A DNA stretch of 64,000 nucleotides, taken from positions 1,080,182-1,144,181 of the forward strand of contig JAJHZJ010000808.1 in NCBI GenBank assembly GCA_023548195.1, read 5' to 3'. This DNA is from Bettongia penicillata ogilbyi (Eukaryota > Chordata > Mammalia > Diprotodontia > Potoroidae). Within the stretch, counting starts at the first letter, position 1. The number at the start of each line of letters is the position of its first letter. Below the pieces are notes generated by a model. The model searched no databases. It saw only the letters and a list, made by a program, of their open reading frames with translations, and was not told the origin of the DNA. Both the position numbers and the translations under genes were made by a program. Shown here piece by piece: positions 26,737 through 39,000 of the stretch.

Positions 26737-27158
26737 TGCGCACGCGACCAGCCTCGGTGGAGTGCTTCTGCAAGTTGTTGATAAGAAAGACCCGAGGGCA
26801 GGCAGGAATGCAGGAGAGCAATCCGTTTATTCAACTGAGGGTCAGGGTATTTAAGGGCTGTAGCCACAATCACCTGCAGGCTGAGCTCATCCCATTACTT
26901 CACCATCTCCTGACATTACTTCACCATCCCATGACTACGTCCTTATACCCAAAGCAAGTAACACAGCTCATCCTGCTCGCGAAGCTAGTTCCTGAGTTCC
27001 TAGACCTTCTTGCAGCTTTTTGCAAGAACATCAGTATCTGCAAGAACCTCAGGTTCTCAGGGTCATGGAGAGTTTTTGCCAGCACAAGACCCACAGGAAC
27101 AGCCTTCGCCCACACTTGGCCTAGATCTCGGGACTCGCACTCCCCTTAGCCCTCTACA
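26737..27158 (-). mobile_element. Solo LTR of an endogenous retrovirus (422 bp, minus strand)
   Basis: Read on the minus strand the element starts TGTAGAGGG and ends GCGCA, the standard TG..CA ends. It is flanked by perfect TTAAAC copies at 26731-26736 and 27159-27164. A TATA-like CTTAAATACC lies at about 26846-26855, followed by AATAAA (plus-strand tttatt at 26826-26831). The end of the LTR toward 26737 is GC- and CpG-rich. A 15-bp direct repeat in the U3 part lies at 26893-26907 and 26914-26928. No gag, pol or env sequence is present, so this is the product of LTR-LTR recombination. A 6-bp duplication is usual for ERV2 (betaretrovirus-like) elements. Retained CpGs and the perfect duplication suggest a fairly recent insertion. 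Confidence 0.93.
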
Positions 27159-27164
27159 TTAAAC
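27159..27164. repeat. Right 6-bp target-site duplication of solo LTR
   Basis: TTAAAC, identical to 26731-26736. Confidence 0.93.
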
Positions 27165-27649
27165 AAATTATACACTATTCTTTTACTCAGTAAATTTATA
27201 ATGGCAAGATCAACCCTTACCTTGTCTAAATTACCAAAAATTCCAAATTGGTGACACAAGGCTGTACTGTATGATCTATCGAGGTATCAACCATTTTAAA
27301 AGAAAAAGTTACTCTCTCACAGCTAAGAAGAAAATGCAATAGCATTCACAGATATGAACTTAACATGTACTTAAGATAAAACAGTTACAATACTTAAAAA
27401 GGATACAAATACTTTAGTTTCACGTATGTAAAGATTGTATCATACAGAATTCAAGTCCGAACATTGTCATACAATGAAGTAGATATATATGAGGTAGCAA
27501 TTATTTGTCAGTTCAATGTATAGGATTAATAAGTCATCCTAAGAGCTATCATCCTAAGCCACACCAAAGGGCTCAGACTAAAATTTTAGAATTTGTTCAG
27601 TCATCTATAGGTTTTGTCTTCAGGTTAAACAGTATAGTATAGAACTTAG

Positions 27650-27850
27650 TAATTGTTATTCAGTAATGTCTGACTCTTCATGGCCCCATGTGGTGTTTTC
27701 TTGGTGAAAATATTGGAGTGGTTTGCCATTTTCTTCTCAAACTCATTTTGCAGATGAGAAAACTGCGGCCAACAGGGTTAAATGATTTGCCCAGGGTCAC
27801 ACAGTCTAAGGTCAGATTTGACCAACACTCTCTCCACTGAGCTATTAGTA
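27650..27850 (-). mobile_element. MAR1-like SINE with RTE-type tail, reverse
   Basis: 'tgtctgactcttcatggccccatgtggtgttttcttggtg' is the RTE-like end. 'gatttgcccagggtcacacag' and 'ctctccactgagctatta' are the core and head. Confidence 0.8.
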
Positions 27851-28669
27851 ATACTTTGAGACAAAACACCCAGAAAATTGTGTTGACCCAGCAGAGCTGA
27901 GAAGCCCTGATTTCAAGTGCTGCCTCTAACTCATATTGGCCTTAACCTTGGGCAAGTTATTTAATTTCTTAGTGTCCTAGACCACTCCCTCTAAGGCTAT
28001 AAATTGTGGTAAATATACTGAACTCTGTTGGTAAAGAGTATTTCCTCATGTGAGTCCCCTCTACCAATGAAATCACAGGTTCAATCCGTAGCCTGTCCAC
28101 TAATTTCATGCATTTATGCAGAATTGAATTGTTGGGCAATATGTAAACCAGATTTTAAGCATGAAGAAATTGAGTTTCCCTAAAATTGTTCCTCTGAAGA
28201 TTTGGTATGAATATTTTAATTTTTCAATTCCATCAAGCTTTTTTCCTCCACTGACTTTCTAAACTCAGATTTTTTTTCTTGTAACAAAGACTTGAACTAT
28301 TCAATCTCTCAGAAACTGTTCTTCTCTTTTAATGTTGTCAGTGTTCAATATCTTATTTGCGTAGTCTAACAGGATTTTTTTAAAATTAATATCAAAATCT
28401 TGGAGGAAAAAACCTATTTAATTATCCAAATCCTTATAAGAAAATAGCAATTATAATGCCTTAAATCTGCATAATGGTTTGCAATTTACAATGTGTTTTA
28501 TATAACCTTATCTCCAAAAAGTCTACAGTTAGAAATGTAAAAAAACACCATGTTCTGAATTTGCCTGAAGAAATATGAAATCTCATTTCCAAGTATCATA
28601 ATAATATACAATTGATTGAATTAACAATTAAATGTTAAAACTGAGGTTTCATACATCTCTCATCCATTG

Positions 28670-29350
28670 AACTGTCAAAGACTTTCAAATAGTGAATGCT
28701 AGAGGAACTGAAACTGCGTTGCTACAACTATTCTGTAAAACAATTTGGAATTAAGTGAGGTAAGGTGTGAATCTTTATATGCTTTGATCTAGAGGTCCTT
28801 CTACTGGATATATATCACAAGGAAATCAAGGACAGAAGAATAATTCCAAAAAGTAAAAGTATTCATTGGGCTACTCTTTGAGATAGCAAAATACTAGAAA
28901 CCAAATAGGTGTCCTTCATCTGGGGAATGGCTGTATAAATTATGGTACAGGAATGTGATGGAGTATTATGGCAGTCCATGAAATGATGAACTTGAGGTAT
29001 TCAGAGAAATATAGGTAGACTTGTACCCACAAATGCTGACTGAAGAAAATACAACAAAGAAAACAATAGACACAATGGCCAACATAATAGAAATATAACC
29101 AAATTTAAGAGGAAACTCATTAATCACAGTGATCAATGTGGGTCTCAGAGAAAAGAGAGTAAAACCTATCCCTCCTTAATAAGTAAGTGGGTAACTATGA
29201 ATGCATCATGCTGCCTATGTCAAATTACTTTTTAGTTGGTTTTTTCTTAACTGTTTTGCTTTGTTATATAGAAGTATTTATTAGGGATGGAGGCAGTGAG
29301 GGCACATTGGGAAGTGAGTGTAATGTAAAAATGATCGATATGCCTTTTTA
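28670..29350 (+). mobile_element. L1 LINE 3' end, old
   Basis: It contains the therian L1 terminal signature 'ggggaatggctgtataaattatggtacaggaatgtgatgg' in diverged form (28921-28960), then a decayed 3'UTR and an A-rich end near 29350. It lies directly upstream of the first NWD2 exon in the window. Confidence 0.7.
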
Positions 29351-29562
29351 AAAAAAAATCAATACACTTTTAAAAATAAGTTAAATAGCTGGTTCAATTT
29401 CATGACATTTATGTGATAGCTAGTCCAATCCTAATGAATTGTCATATGTGATTAAAGTATTCTAGGAAAAAAATCCAGAACATTCTCATTTATTAAAACC
29501 TGAGTGGCACTCCCTAAAATGTTCTACAGAATGCTAAACTTCACTTTCTTGTTAATACACAG

Positions 29563-29766
29563 GGGCTGTTAGGTGAAAAGTATGGAAACATCCGAATTCC
29601 TGGAGAAGTTGAGTCATCAGAATTTGAGATGATTTTGGATGCTGCCATAGAAGCAAAGCTGGAAACCAAGGTGCTCGAAGAATGGTACTGCCGAGATGAG
29701 AACTCTGTTCCAGCAGCCTATTACCTCAGACCTAAATGTGAAATGCTGAAAAGCAATAAGAACTCA
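29563..29766 (+). CDS. NWD2: NWD2 internal coding exon (first one in window)
   Basis: This exon has 204 nt (68 codons) and is phase 0 at both ends. The acceptor is 'taatacacag' before 29563 and the donor is gtaagt at 29767. It encodes GLLGEKYGNIRIPGEVESSE and continues to a C-terminal SNKNS, matching the N-terminal region of NWD2 upstream of the NACHT domain. The open frame runs on past the donor to 30003, but that extension enters a reverse CORE-SINE and is intron. Later exons continue the protein in frame, which supports these borders. Confidence 0.92.
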
Positions 29767-32700
29767 GTAAGTTGCCTCTCAGTAGAGTCCCTTGTGCTCT
29801 TAAGCATTCATTCAGGGAAAGCATTTTTGACTTCACCAACAGAACACTTCAGGACGGTATTCCCTCTCTGTGCTACAGTAACTAAAAAGGAATTCTCCTG
29901 GATCTCGGAGGAGAATCATCACAATAATGAACTCATGGATCTAGAGCTAGAAAGGATGACAGAGACCATCGAATCCAACCTCCTCATTACATTTTACAGA
30001 TGAGGAGACTGAGGTCTCAGAGCCTAAATGATTTACCCAACGTCATACAGGTAGTAAGTGTCAGAGGTAAGATCTGAACCCAGATCACCTGACTTCAAGA
30101 GCCAGTGTTCTTTCCAATTTATAACATATTTATTTAGCATTTTGTCCCTAGTGCTTAGCACAGTGACTGGCAACTAGTGAGTGTTTACTAAATGCTTTTT
30201 GACTGACTGCCAGTGTTCTTTCTACTAGAAACATATTTATTTAGTTTTTTGAAGTTTACAAAGCACTATGCATACATTATCTCACTTGACCATCATAAAC
30301 AGTCCTTTGAGATAGATGCTACTACCCGCATTTTCCATATTAGGAAGCTGAGACAGAAATATTAATTGATTTCTTTTTGCAGAGCTAGTTAAGTGTCAAG
30401 GATATGAACAAAGGTTCTTCCTAATTCTCTGAGACTATTATACCACATATTTATTATTTAATACCAATATCTAATTTGTTCATGTATAATGATCCCTCTC
30501 AAATGCTATCTATAATAATGATCATTTACATTTTTACAAGTATTATTATTTCCATCTTGAAGATGAGATAACTGAGGGTCAGTAAGTGTATGGGATTTGC
30601 CCAAGATCTCACAGGTCCCAAACCCATCTCCTGCCTACAGACTTAGTACACTTTCTATCGTTTTCCAATTATCTTTTATAATATACTCAAGATCATAGTT
30701 AAAATAAAATGAATAATCTTTTCTACAAGCCAAAACTCACATTGGAAAAAAATTCATACTAGCAATAATAAAGGAATCAGGTAGTACTCTGAAAGAATCA
30801 CCAGCCACACAGGCTTTCCAGCTCTGCCTTTGATCAACTGTCAAACCCACTTTGCCCTGCTCCTCACTCCACCCCAAAAGAAAGAAAGAGGATTGACATC
30901 ACTCACACATGAATTTCTGTGGGATCTAAAAAGGCTCTCTTCTATCATAAAGTAACCCCATGGAGGTAGCAAAGTACAGTGGAAAGGTCACTGGCCTGGG
31001 ACTCAAGGAACCTCTGTTTTGGTCCCACTCTGTCACTAATGAGCTTAGACAAGACATTCAATCACCCTGGGTCTCAATTTATGGAGTCCATCACATGTTG
31101 CTCTTCAGTCATTCAGCCATGTCTAACTCTTTGTAACCCTGTGGGCCAGTTTGCCATTTCCTTCTTCAGTGGAGGAGGGCAAACAGAAGTTAAACTACTT
31201 GCCCAGGGTCACACAGCTAATAAATGTCTGAAGCCAGATTTGAATCCATCAGATTGATTCAGTGTTCTGTGTCTCACAGAAATAAAAATGCTAAGAACTC
31301 TTTCCCAATAGACTATCAAAAAATCTTCATTTTCACACTCAAAAACAGATTAATTTATAACAAACTAATTAAGCTGGAGTGGTGACCACATTACACATGG
31401 GAAAAACTACTGGGTTCAGTCAGAGAACTGGCTTTTCAATCACTATCCCATCAGTGATTTTATATGGTCTTGAGGTAAGTTCATTTTAACATAATATGCT
31501 TCAATTTTAGGTTTCTTTTCCTTATCTCTTACTCCATACTTCCTACCCTAACCAGGCTAGATTATTTAGCATCTTTCTACTGTGGTTCCCTGCTTGTACA
31601 TGACTGGGACTGGCTGCTACATTAGCGACAAGTATATAAGATATCCCCTGATGGACAATCAATAGCAACCCATCAGTGATGCCTCGTTTATGCTGACCTG
31701 ACTGCATTCTCATTTCTGCCTTGCCTTGACCTCCTTTCAGCACCTGGCTTCTCCCTGACTCCCAGAAGCCTTCCTGACATCTAATTCCTTTCTCTAACTT
31801 GACTATCGATTCTAGATACTGCTCAAGTCCAGCTCATTACTGACCTCCACATGGCATCTTTAGTCTTGTCATCTGTGATTCTGTCTTCCCTTGCCATTTT
31901 TCGCTACTGTTCATGGTCTGGATATGATAGCACATCCTCTTTTATAAAATGGGATGATAATTCAGTCCCATATAACTTGAGGGGATAAGGTGAGCCTCAA
32001 AAATTATGTAGATGACTTTTATAAAAGTATAAAGCATTATACAAAATAAGATCTAATTGTTGTAAAAGTTATGTAAAAATTACTTTATTGTTATCAAAAT
32101 GTGTCTATAACCCTTGCATCACTACAGCAAAATCAACTGATCAATAAACATTTACTAAGTACCTACTATGTGCCAGGTAGTGTGCTAAGCACCAGGGATA
32201 CAAAAAAGAGGCAAAAAGACAGTCCTTGCTCTCAAGAAACTTCATCAAGCTAGTTGAGGAGTGTGTAAATCACAAAAAAGTCCCATAATTAGTAACTTTG
32301 TGTGCGATTTGGAACTGAAAACTAGAGGTGAAGGTTAAAATTTTAAATCCTAAGATCCCTAACTCTGCTTTCTACAGTTTTTCTAATTCAAGCTCAGTGG
32401 AAGCATGTAGTTCCCTAACCATACAGTAGTCAACAAGCTTCCTCATTCCTGGATGAAATTAAAAACAATACATTTGAAAAACAGAATGAGATCTATTACT
32501 GAATAACCAGATTATATACCTTTTGTAAAGACTGAGACATGACTTGGATATCAGCTTATAAACTAGATAAATGATACATAGGTTTTAAGTGTATCAAACA
32601 GACAATTTGCAATTGAAACACTATCATTTTTTAAAGGTTTAAAGAAAAATACAGCCCTTAACCCAGTTTCATATTCTTACTTCTTGGTTAACATTCATTG

Positions 32701-32967
32701 AGACATTTCTGCTGTTACCTAGACCAGCTGTTATTTAAGGTCCCTTTCAGCTCTAAATCTTTTTTTTAATGATCTAATATTTTATTTTCCCCTTAATTAC
32801 ATGCGAAAACAATCTTTAGCATTCTTTTTTTTTTAATTCGAAGTTCTAAATTCTCTCCTTCCCTCACTTCCCCGCCCCCCATTGAGAAGGCAAGAAATTT
32901 TATTTAGGTTATATGTGTGCAGTCATGTAAGTCATATTTCCATGTTAGTCATACTGTGAAAGAAAAC

Positions 32968-33042
<75 letters not shown>

Positions 33043-33043
33043 A

Positions 33044-33080
<37 letters not shown>

Positions 33081-36000
33081 GTAGTTTTAAAAAAAAAAGT
33101 GTGCTTCAATCTGCATTCAGACTCCATCAGTTCTTTCTCTGGAGATGGATATCAGCACAAAATTCTATGTTTGAACATATTCAAGCTGGGACTAATGGGG
33201 AGGAGGGCGGGTAGAAGAGGGATAGAGACAGAGGCTAGTGTGATCTATGCCTACCAGTAACAGAGTCACGCTAAAAGAGCCACAAGAAATGGAGTCTAAG
33301 ACAGAACTTGGTTCAGTGGAAAAGACACTGAAATTGAACTCAACAGAACTATAATCAAGTCCCAGTTCTGACAAATCATGATAATATCTCATCCTCAATT
33401 CAGTTACCTGTAAAATAAGGGTGAGAATATTTGTTATTTCTATCTACATAGTCTGTTATGAGGCTCAACTTTGTGTTTTAAAAAGTAGCGTAGCTATAAA
33501 GCTCTTTACCTATCATCTTTGATTCCTGAAAGAATAAAGAATGTTGCTAAAAGAAAGGATCAGTGATGCCTCATTCCTAGTACTTAGGGCTTTCCCAGAA
33601 AATAGAATATTTCCATCCCCTAAAATGCATTTTACCTAGAAGTCCTTTGACTTCCTGTGATATTTATGACCACTAGATAGTTTAACAATAATTTTCTGAC
33701 ACCAAAAGCCCTGACTAATATTTATCAGTTAGATTTGTTGTTTCAATTCAGAGTTCACACAAGGACATTTCAGAATGAAATCATTCCTATTTTAATGTAT
33801 ATTCTAGTATATTTCTAATGATAGAGATCAAAATTATGCAGGTTTTTCAGGAAAATATTCTCTCATTACATATGTTGGGGATTGGTAAACCCTGATTCCA
33901 CACATACCTAAAGCATAAAAGAAATGCAGATAACTATGGTTGTGCTGTCTTTTCTCTTGTTTTATGTTCCCTTAACGCTTGGGCAAAACACAAATCATTG
34001 TGCATTTGTTTGTCATGTTTCTTGGGTACATATCTCCTCGATCAATTACAGCATCTAAAGGGCAAGAACTATAACTTTTTTTCTCCTTTGGTATCTGTCT
34101 GCAGAATTGCATCTTAGTATACATGCTGTAGGTATAAGATTCAATCAACAGTTAGTGAAATGCATATAGGGTAGAATAATTTCACCTTTCTTCCCCCTAC
34201 CCTCACTATATAACCCCACAATGGTGATTCACCAGAGTGTAATATGTCCACTTCCTCATTGCAGCAGGTAAAACTAACCTCAGTAAATTGCTTGAGAAAA
34301 CTACCTTCTCACCTCTCAAATGTCTTTCTGCAGGGGTGATGTCATTGAATATTTTCACTGGGGACATCACCATGGCATGGACACCAGCCTCCTTTCCTCT
34401 TCATTTCCTTTCGCACTCCTTTAGATTGTCAGAAAGATATATTATTATTGTACTGGATCTTGTTAGTATCAGTTCTTGGGGGAAGGGGAGATCATATAGT
34501 ATCATGACTCTAGAGTTAGAAGGAATCCAAAAGTCCATCTAATCCTATCTCCTTGTTTACAAATGAGGAAAGTAAAGCCCAGAGACATTCCTTGAATTAC
34601 CCAAGGTCCAACAGGGAGCTGATGACTGAGGTAGGCTCTTAAGCCAGGTTCTTTGATGCCAGAACCAGGGTTCTTTCCATTGTGCAGTACTGTCTCACTT
34701 ACCTCAGTGTCAGAGCTGTCCTTTTGAAGTATCTGAAATATGTGCCTGTTTCCTTGAATGTTTTTGATAGATGCCATCTTCTGCCAATACTGAGAATGAA
34801 AAAAAATGGCAAGAGATATCAGAGGAGATAAAGAAGATTTTTAAGACTGCTGTGAAATTGCTACATGAAAAGGGGAAAATGAAGCACAGTCAAGCCAAGA
34901 GATATCTCTTTTCAGGTAACTTTTATACTGCCAGCAAAGGGGAAAAAAATGGTCACACACCAAATCTTTCATGAATGAATAAATGCAACTTGCATCAAAT
35001 AAAAGAAATTATCCTAAGTATCTCAATCTGGAAAAAGATATTATTCAGCCCTTGCCTACAAATCAAATTCTATTTAACTTATGGGGTTTCTCAATGAAAA
35101 TGCAACTTTGAAAGAAAAATGAATATGATAAACCACATTGAGCCAATATTTCTCACTTAAACCAATTGGCACCTGTCTTTTAACAATGAAAAAGGAGGCT
35201 TCGCTATTATAAGTAACACAGAGGGCCAGTAATCTCTAAGGAAATGTCCTAGATTTCAGTTTGGGAAAAGGGGCAGGAGTTACACCCAGAAAGAAAAAAA
35301 AAGATCAGGTAAAGAAATAGGACATGTAGAGATTTGGAAAACTTGCAAGAAAACTGCAGATTGGACATCTTTTCTGCAACTTTCATTCCTTCCTTGTTGA
35401 AAACTGATTCTGGAATATGGATCCCTGGCAAAGGGACTTAGTTATTGCTTCAAATTTTATCAAGCAATAGAGTAGTAATCATGATTTTTAAAATGTAAAG
35501 TTAATTGTAAATCACTTTCACACCTCAGCTGTATAGTTGGTGATACCTTTTAAGATATCAGAGCTGATTAAAACAAAGATAAAAATCATGAGATTAAATT
35601 TATTAATCTTATTCTCCTAGATTAAGACACCCCTGTTCTTTAGATTTTGGTGGGGGAATTAGCCTGTTTTAAGAGGATCCTGCTGTTTCTCTGATCAAGT
35701 TAAAGCTACATTGATTTTCTAGGCTCCTGCTCAAAAACCAAATTTGGGGAAAAGTATCAATTCAGTTGATTAATTAATGATACAATTAATTTTAATCACA
35801 AAACTTTTGAGAATTTATTTTAAAATACTGCATTTGAGTTTATTGTTCCTGATGATTTCCAAGGAGAAACCAAATTATGACCTATCAAGGGATATGGTAA
35901 AAGGAGATTCATACTTAAGATGAGAATTGTACTAATTTATCTCTGAGGTCCTTTCTATCACTCAAATTCTAAGATATTGGTCCTACTTGGTATGGAAATT

Positions 36001-39000
36001 TTTGAGCTTTTTAAAAATTTTCTCTTATTATGAACCTAATTCAAGTTTTATAATATTTTCATATACAAATAGTATTTCTACTGATTCATTCTCCCTGCAA
36101 AATAATCCCACATAAATTTATATTTCTGTGAAGATTTAGTATTTCAAAGGAAATAATAGTCCTGGCTCTAGCCTTTACCATCTATGTGATATTAGGCAAG
36201 TCACATAATCTCTCTGACCCTCAGTGTCCTAAGTGGAGTAGCTCTGACTTTATGTGTCATATTATCTATGACAGTAACTTTCCTATCAAGTTTCAGACCT
36301 CACTTGTCTGTCTTTTCTATAAACCCTGAACTCTATCATCATAATCTCTAATTGTATGGGAAATTTGCAAGTTTTCTAAAATCATTTTTTCCTCTTTCTT
36401 TCTTCCTCCCTCTCTTCCTCAGTTTCCATCCCCCAATCAAGTAGGCAAAGTTTTCCTAGAGAAAAAATCCAATAGATGAAGTCATTGAACCAGTTCTCCA
36501 AGGGATCAGTCTTTTAATCATCAACCTCATTTGAAGTTTGAATGTGGAGGGACTGATACTAACTATTGAGTACTACAAGCTCAAATACTTTGGGTTAAAA
36601 ATTAGTGGGGAGGAAGGAACCATTTATCTTCACATTAATAATAATGCTTCAAAATCAGAAAACAATCTATAGGTAGACCTAACAAGTCTGGTTTCTTGAA
36701 ATTTAATATTTTTTTCTCCCTGGGCTCAGCATAAATTGATTATCCTAAGAGAGCTTAATATTAAGCAACTAAGGTTGAAACATTTAGTAGTTTGCATTTT
36801 ATTTCCATGTTTGTCAATTCTGTTTAAAGCATCTGTATTGGTATATCTGTCCCTAATGCTTCAAGTCACTCACCAATCAGATAAGAGGCATGTTAGCCAA
36901 AATTAGAACAAAAAGCTCTGTTTGAACAGTTTGGTTTTCTAAGACAATCTGGAAAAAAAATTGATTTAGAGCTAGAAAGGACTTTCGAGATCTACTAATT
37001 CAGCACTTCTCAAAACTTTTTGGTTGTAGTATGATCCCTTCATGATCCTAAGAAATTGTTGAAGTTCCCAAAGAGCTTTTGTGTATGTAGATTATATCTA
37101 ACAATATATACCATATTGGAAATTAGAACTGATAAATTTTTCAAATATTTGTTGATTCATTTTAAAATAACTATGAGAAACTTATTACATGTTAATATAA
37201 GTAACATACTGATGAAAAATAACCATATTTTCTTAAAATGAGAAGAGTGGCATTGTTTTACATAGTTTTGCAAGTATCATGACTCAGTAGAAGATAGTTG
37301 GATTCTCAGATCTGCTTCTGCATTCAATCTATTGTGGTATGTTGTTTTGGTTGAAGTAAAGGAAGAAAGTTTGACCTCATACAGATATGCCATTGAAAAC
37401 AGGAGGAGTACTTTAATAGACAACTATTGTATTAGTATTATTATAAAAATAGTGACCTCAAAGATCTCTGGGGATTTTCAGCCACACTTTGAGAACAGCT
37501 ACTCTAATCCAACCCCCTCATTTTACAAATGAGGACATTGAAGCCCCAAAATATGAAGTGACCTCCCCAAGGTCATACACCTCTGAGAAATCCCTAGCTA
37601 AAATATCCAATGACACTATAATCACAAGAAGAAATTAGGAGTCTTAGTCAAAGCTGAAAGTGAATGAATAGTCTGCAAATTTGGACTAGTAAGTCATTGA
37701 CCACCATTTTTTTTCTAATTTGTAATATGTTTAGGGGTTATAATATAGATACAGACTGAGGTCATTCACATTTCATTGGCTAGGTGATCAAATAGTAAAT
37801 TTCCTACAGTTTTATAGATATTCCTGGTCTCTTAGGAAATAGTTCTTCTGAAGTGAAACATCCTCCTCCCTATGTCTAATGCCACTTGTGACCTACCTTG
37901 TCGCTTCTGTAGAGGGCTATCCTGCTTAGAACTCCCCAACAGGAGCAAAGCAATAGAGTTGAGATTTGAAGTGGTTTCTGCTTTGGAATGGGGAAGTTAG
38001 CACTAGATTTCTTTTGCTTGTTTTTTCAGCTATTGAAGATGAGTTTGACTTTGCTTTGGGAAAACAAACACCAGCATTCCTAAAGAAATGTGTTTGCTAC
38101 ATTAGAAAAATTGCAAACATTGAGCGTTTTGTGAAAATTCCAGCAATGGGTAAATACATGGACATAACTGGGACAGAACCAAGAATTATCCGAGACCCAG
38201 AAGCCCACGAGAAACTGATAAAACTCAGGGATGAATTTATTCCTACCATTGTTGCATCATCTAATCTGAGAGTCTACACTTCCATTACACATTGTGACAT
38301 GAAACTAGGTTATTCCCAAGAAGTAGAGAACCATTACATAGAAGGCCTTGGTAAACAGTTTTATGAGGATATGATTGACATCATTCAGGCAACTGTACAA
38401 CAGAATTTTGACACAGAAACTGATACATTGTATGACGAAATTCTTCAGCACTCATCATTATGTAAAACATATGCCTCTTTCTACGAGTACAAAAGCGAAT
38501 CTCTAAATATAGTGCATAAATACCTTCTTCCCAGCAAAGCAGGGCATATTAACCCTCTCATCACCTTTGGAGGACCTTGCACTGGAAAAACTCTTCTGTT
38601 AGCTGAAGTAGCCAAGAAGGTAAATGTAAATTCATTTTAAGTGTTTTTTGTAAAGTTCTACTTTGTTTATTTAAAAATAAGTGAATTTAGTTTACTTTTA
38701 TTTTGTTTATTCATCTGTGGATGGCTCCAGTATTTATGTTTTGTTTGGTGTTATAACCGGGGCTTGTTCCTCAGCAATATGGGTCACACAAAGGATGTCT
38801 AGGACCCAGGGATGGGACAGGATTGTAGAGACAGGGCAGGTAGTGGAAGGAGGTCCAAGCAGCATGCAATAAGAGAAGGTCCAGCAAGGCAGATGGGGCA
38901 TAAAGTCCTAGTAATCTGGAAACATGCAAAGATCAAAGGTAAGGGAAAGCGGAACAAGCATTTTTAAGTGCCTACTATTTGGCAGGCATTGTACTAAGTA

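Larger units (their letters stand above)
29767..34770 (+). other. NWD2: NWD2 intron, 5.0 kb
   Basis: The intron runs from GTAAGT to TAG. It holds a reverse CORE-SINE at 29930-30115, more SINE and L2 pieces to 31280, and an antisense L2 end at 32135. A reverse L1 3' end with a GAAA array lies at 32764-33180, and another reverse SINE at 34502-34700. The stretch 31290-32100 shows nothing recognisable. Confidence 0.85.
34916..38029 (+). other. NWD2: NWD2 intron, 3.1 kb
   Basis: The intron runs from GTAACT to CAG. Most of 34980-36950 is unique AT-rich sequence with one old SINE tail near 36165-36260. At 36962-37620 a reverse CORE-SINE is split by a hAT-like element. Confidence 0.85.

Noticed and set aside
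26757..27149. 130-codon frame and reverse frames in the solo LTR
   Set aside because: LTR sequence without coding similarity; open only because of its composition.
29767..30003. Coding extension past the first exon
   Set aside because: A GTAAGT donor ends similarity at 29766; the extension enters a reversed SINE.
32945..33127. 60-codon FLSF-repeat frame
   Set aside because: Reverse reading of the GAAA microsatellite in an L1 tail.
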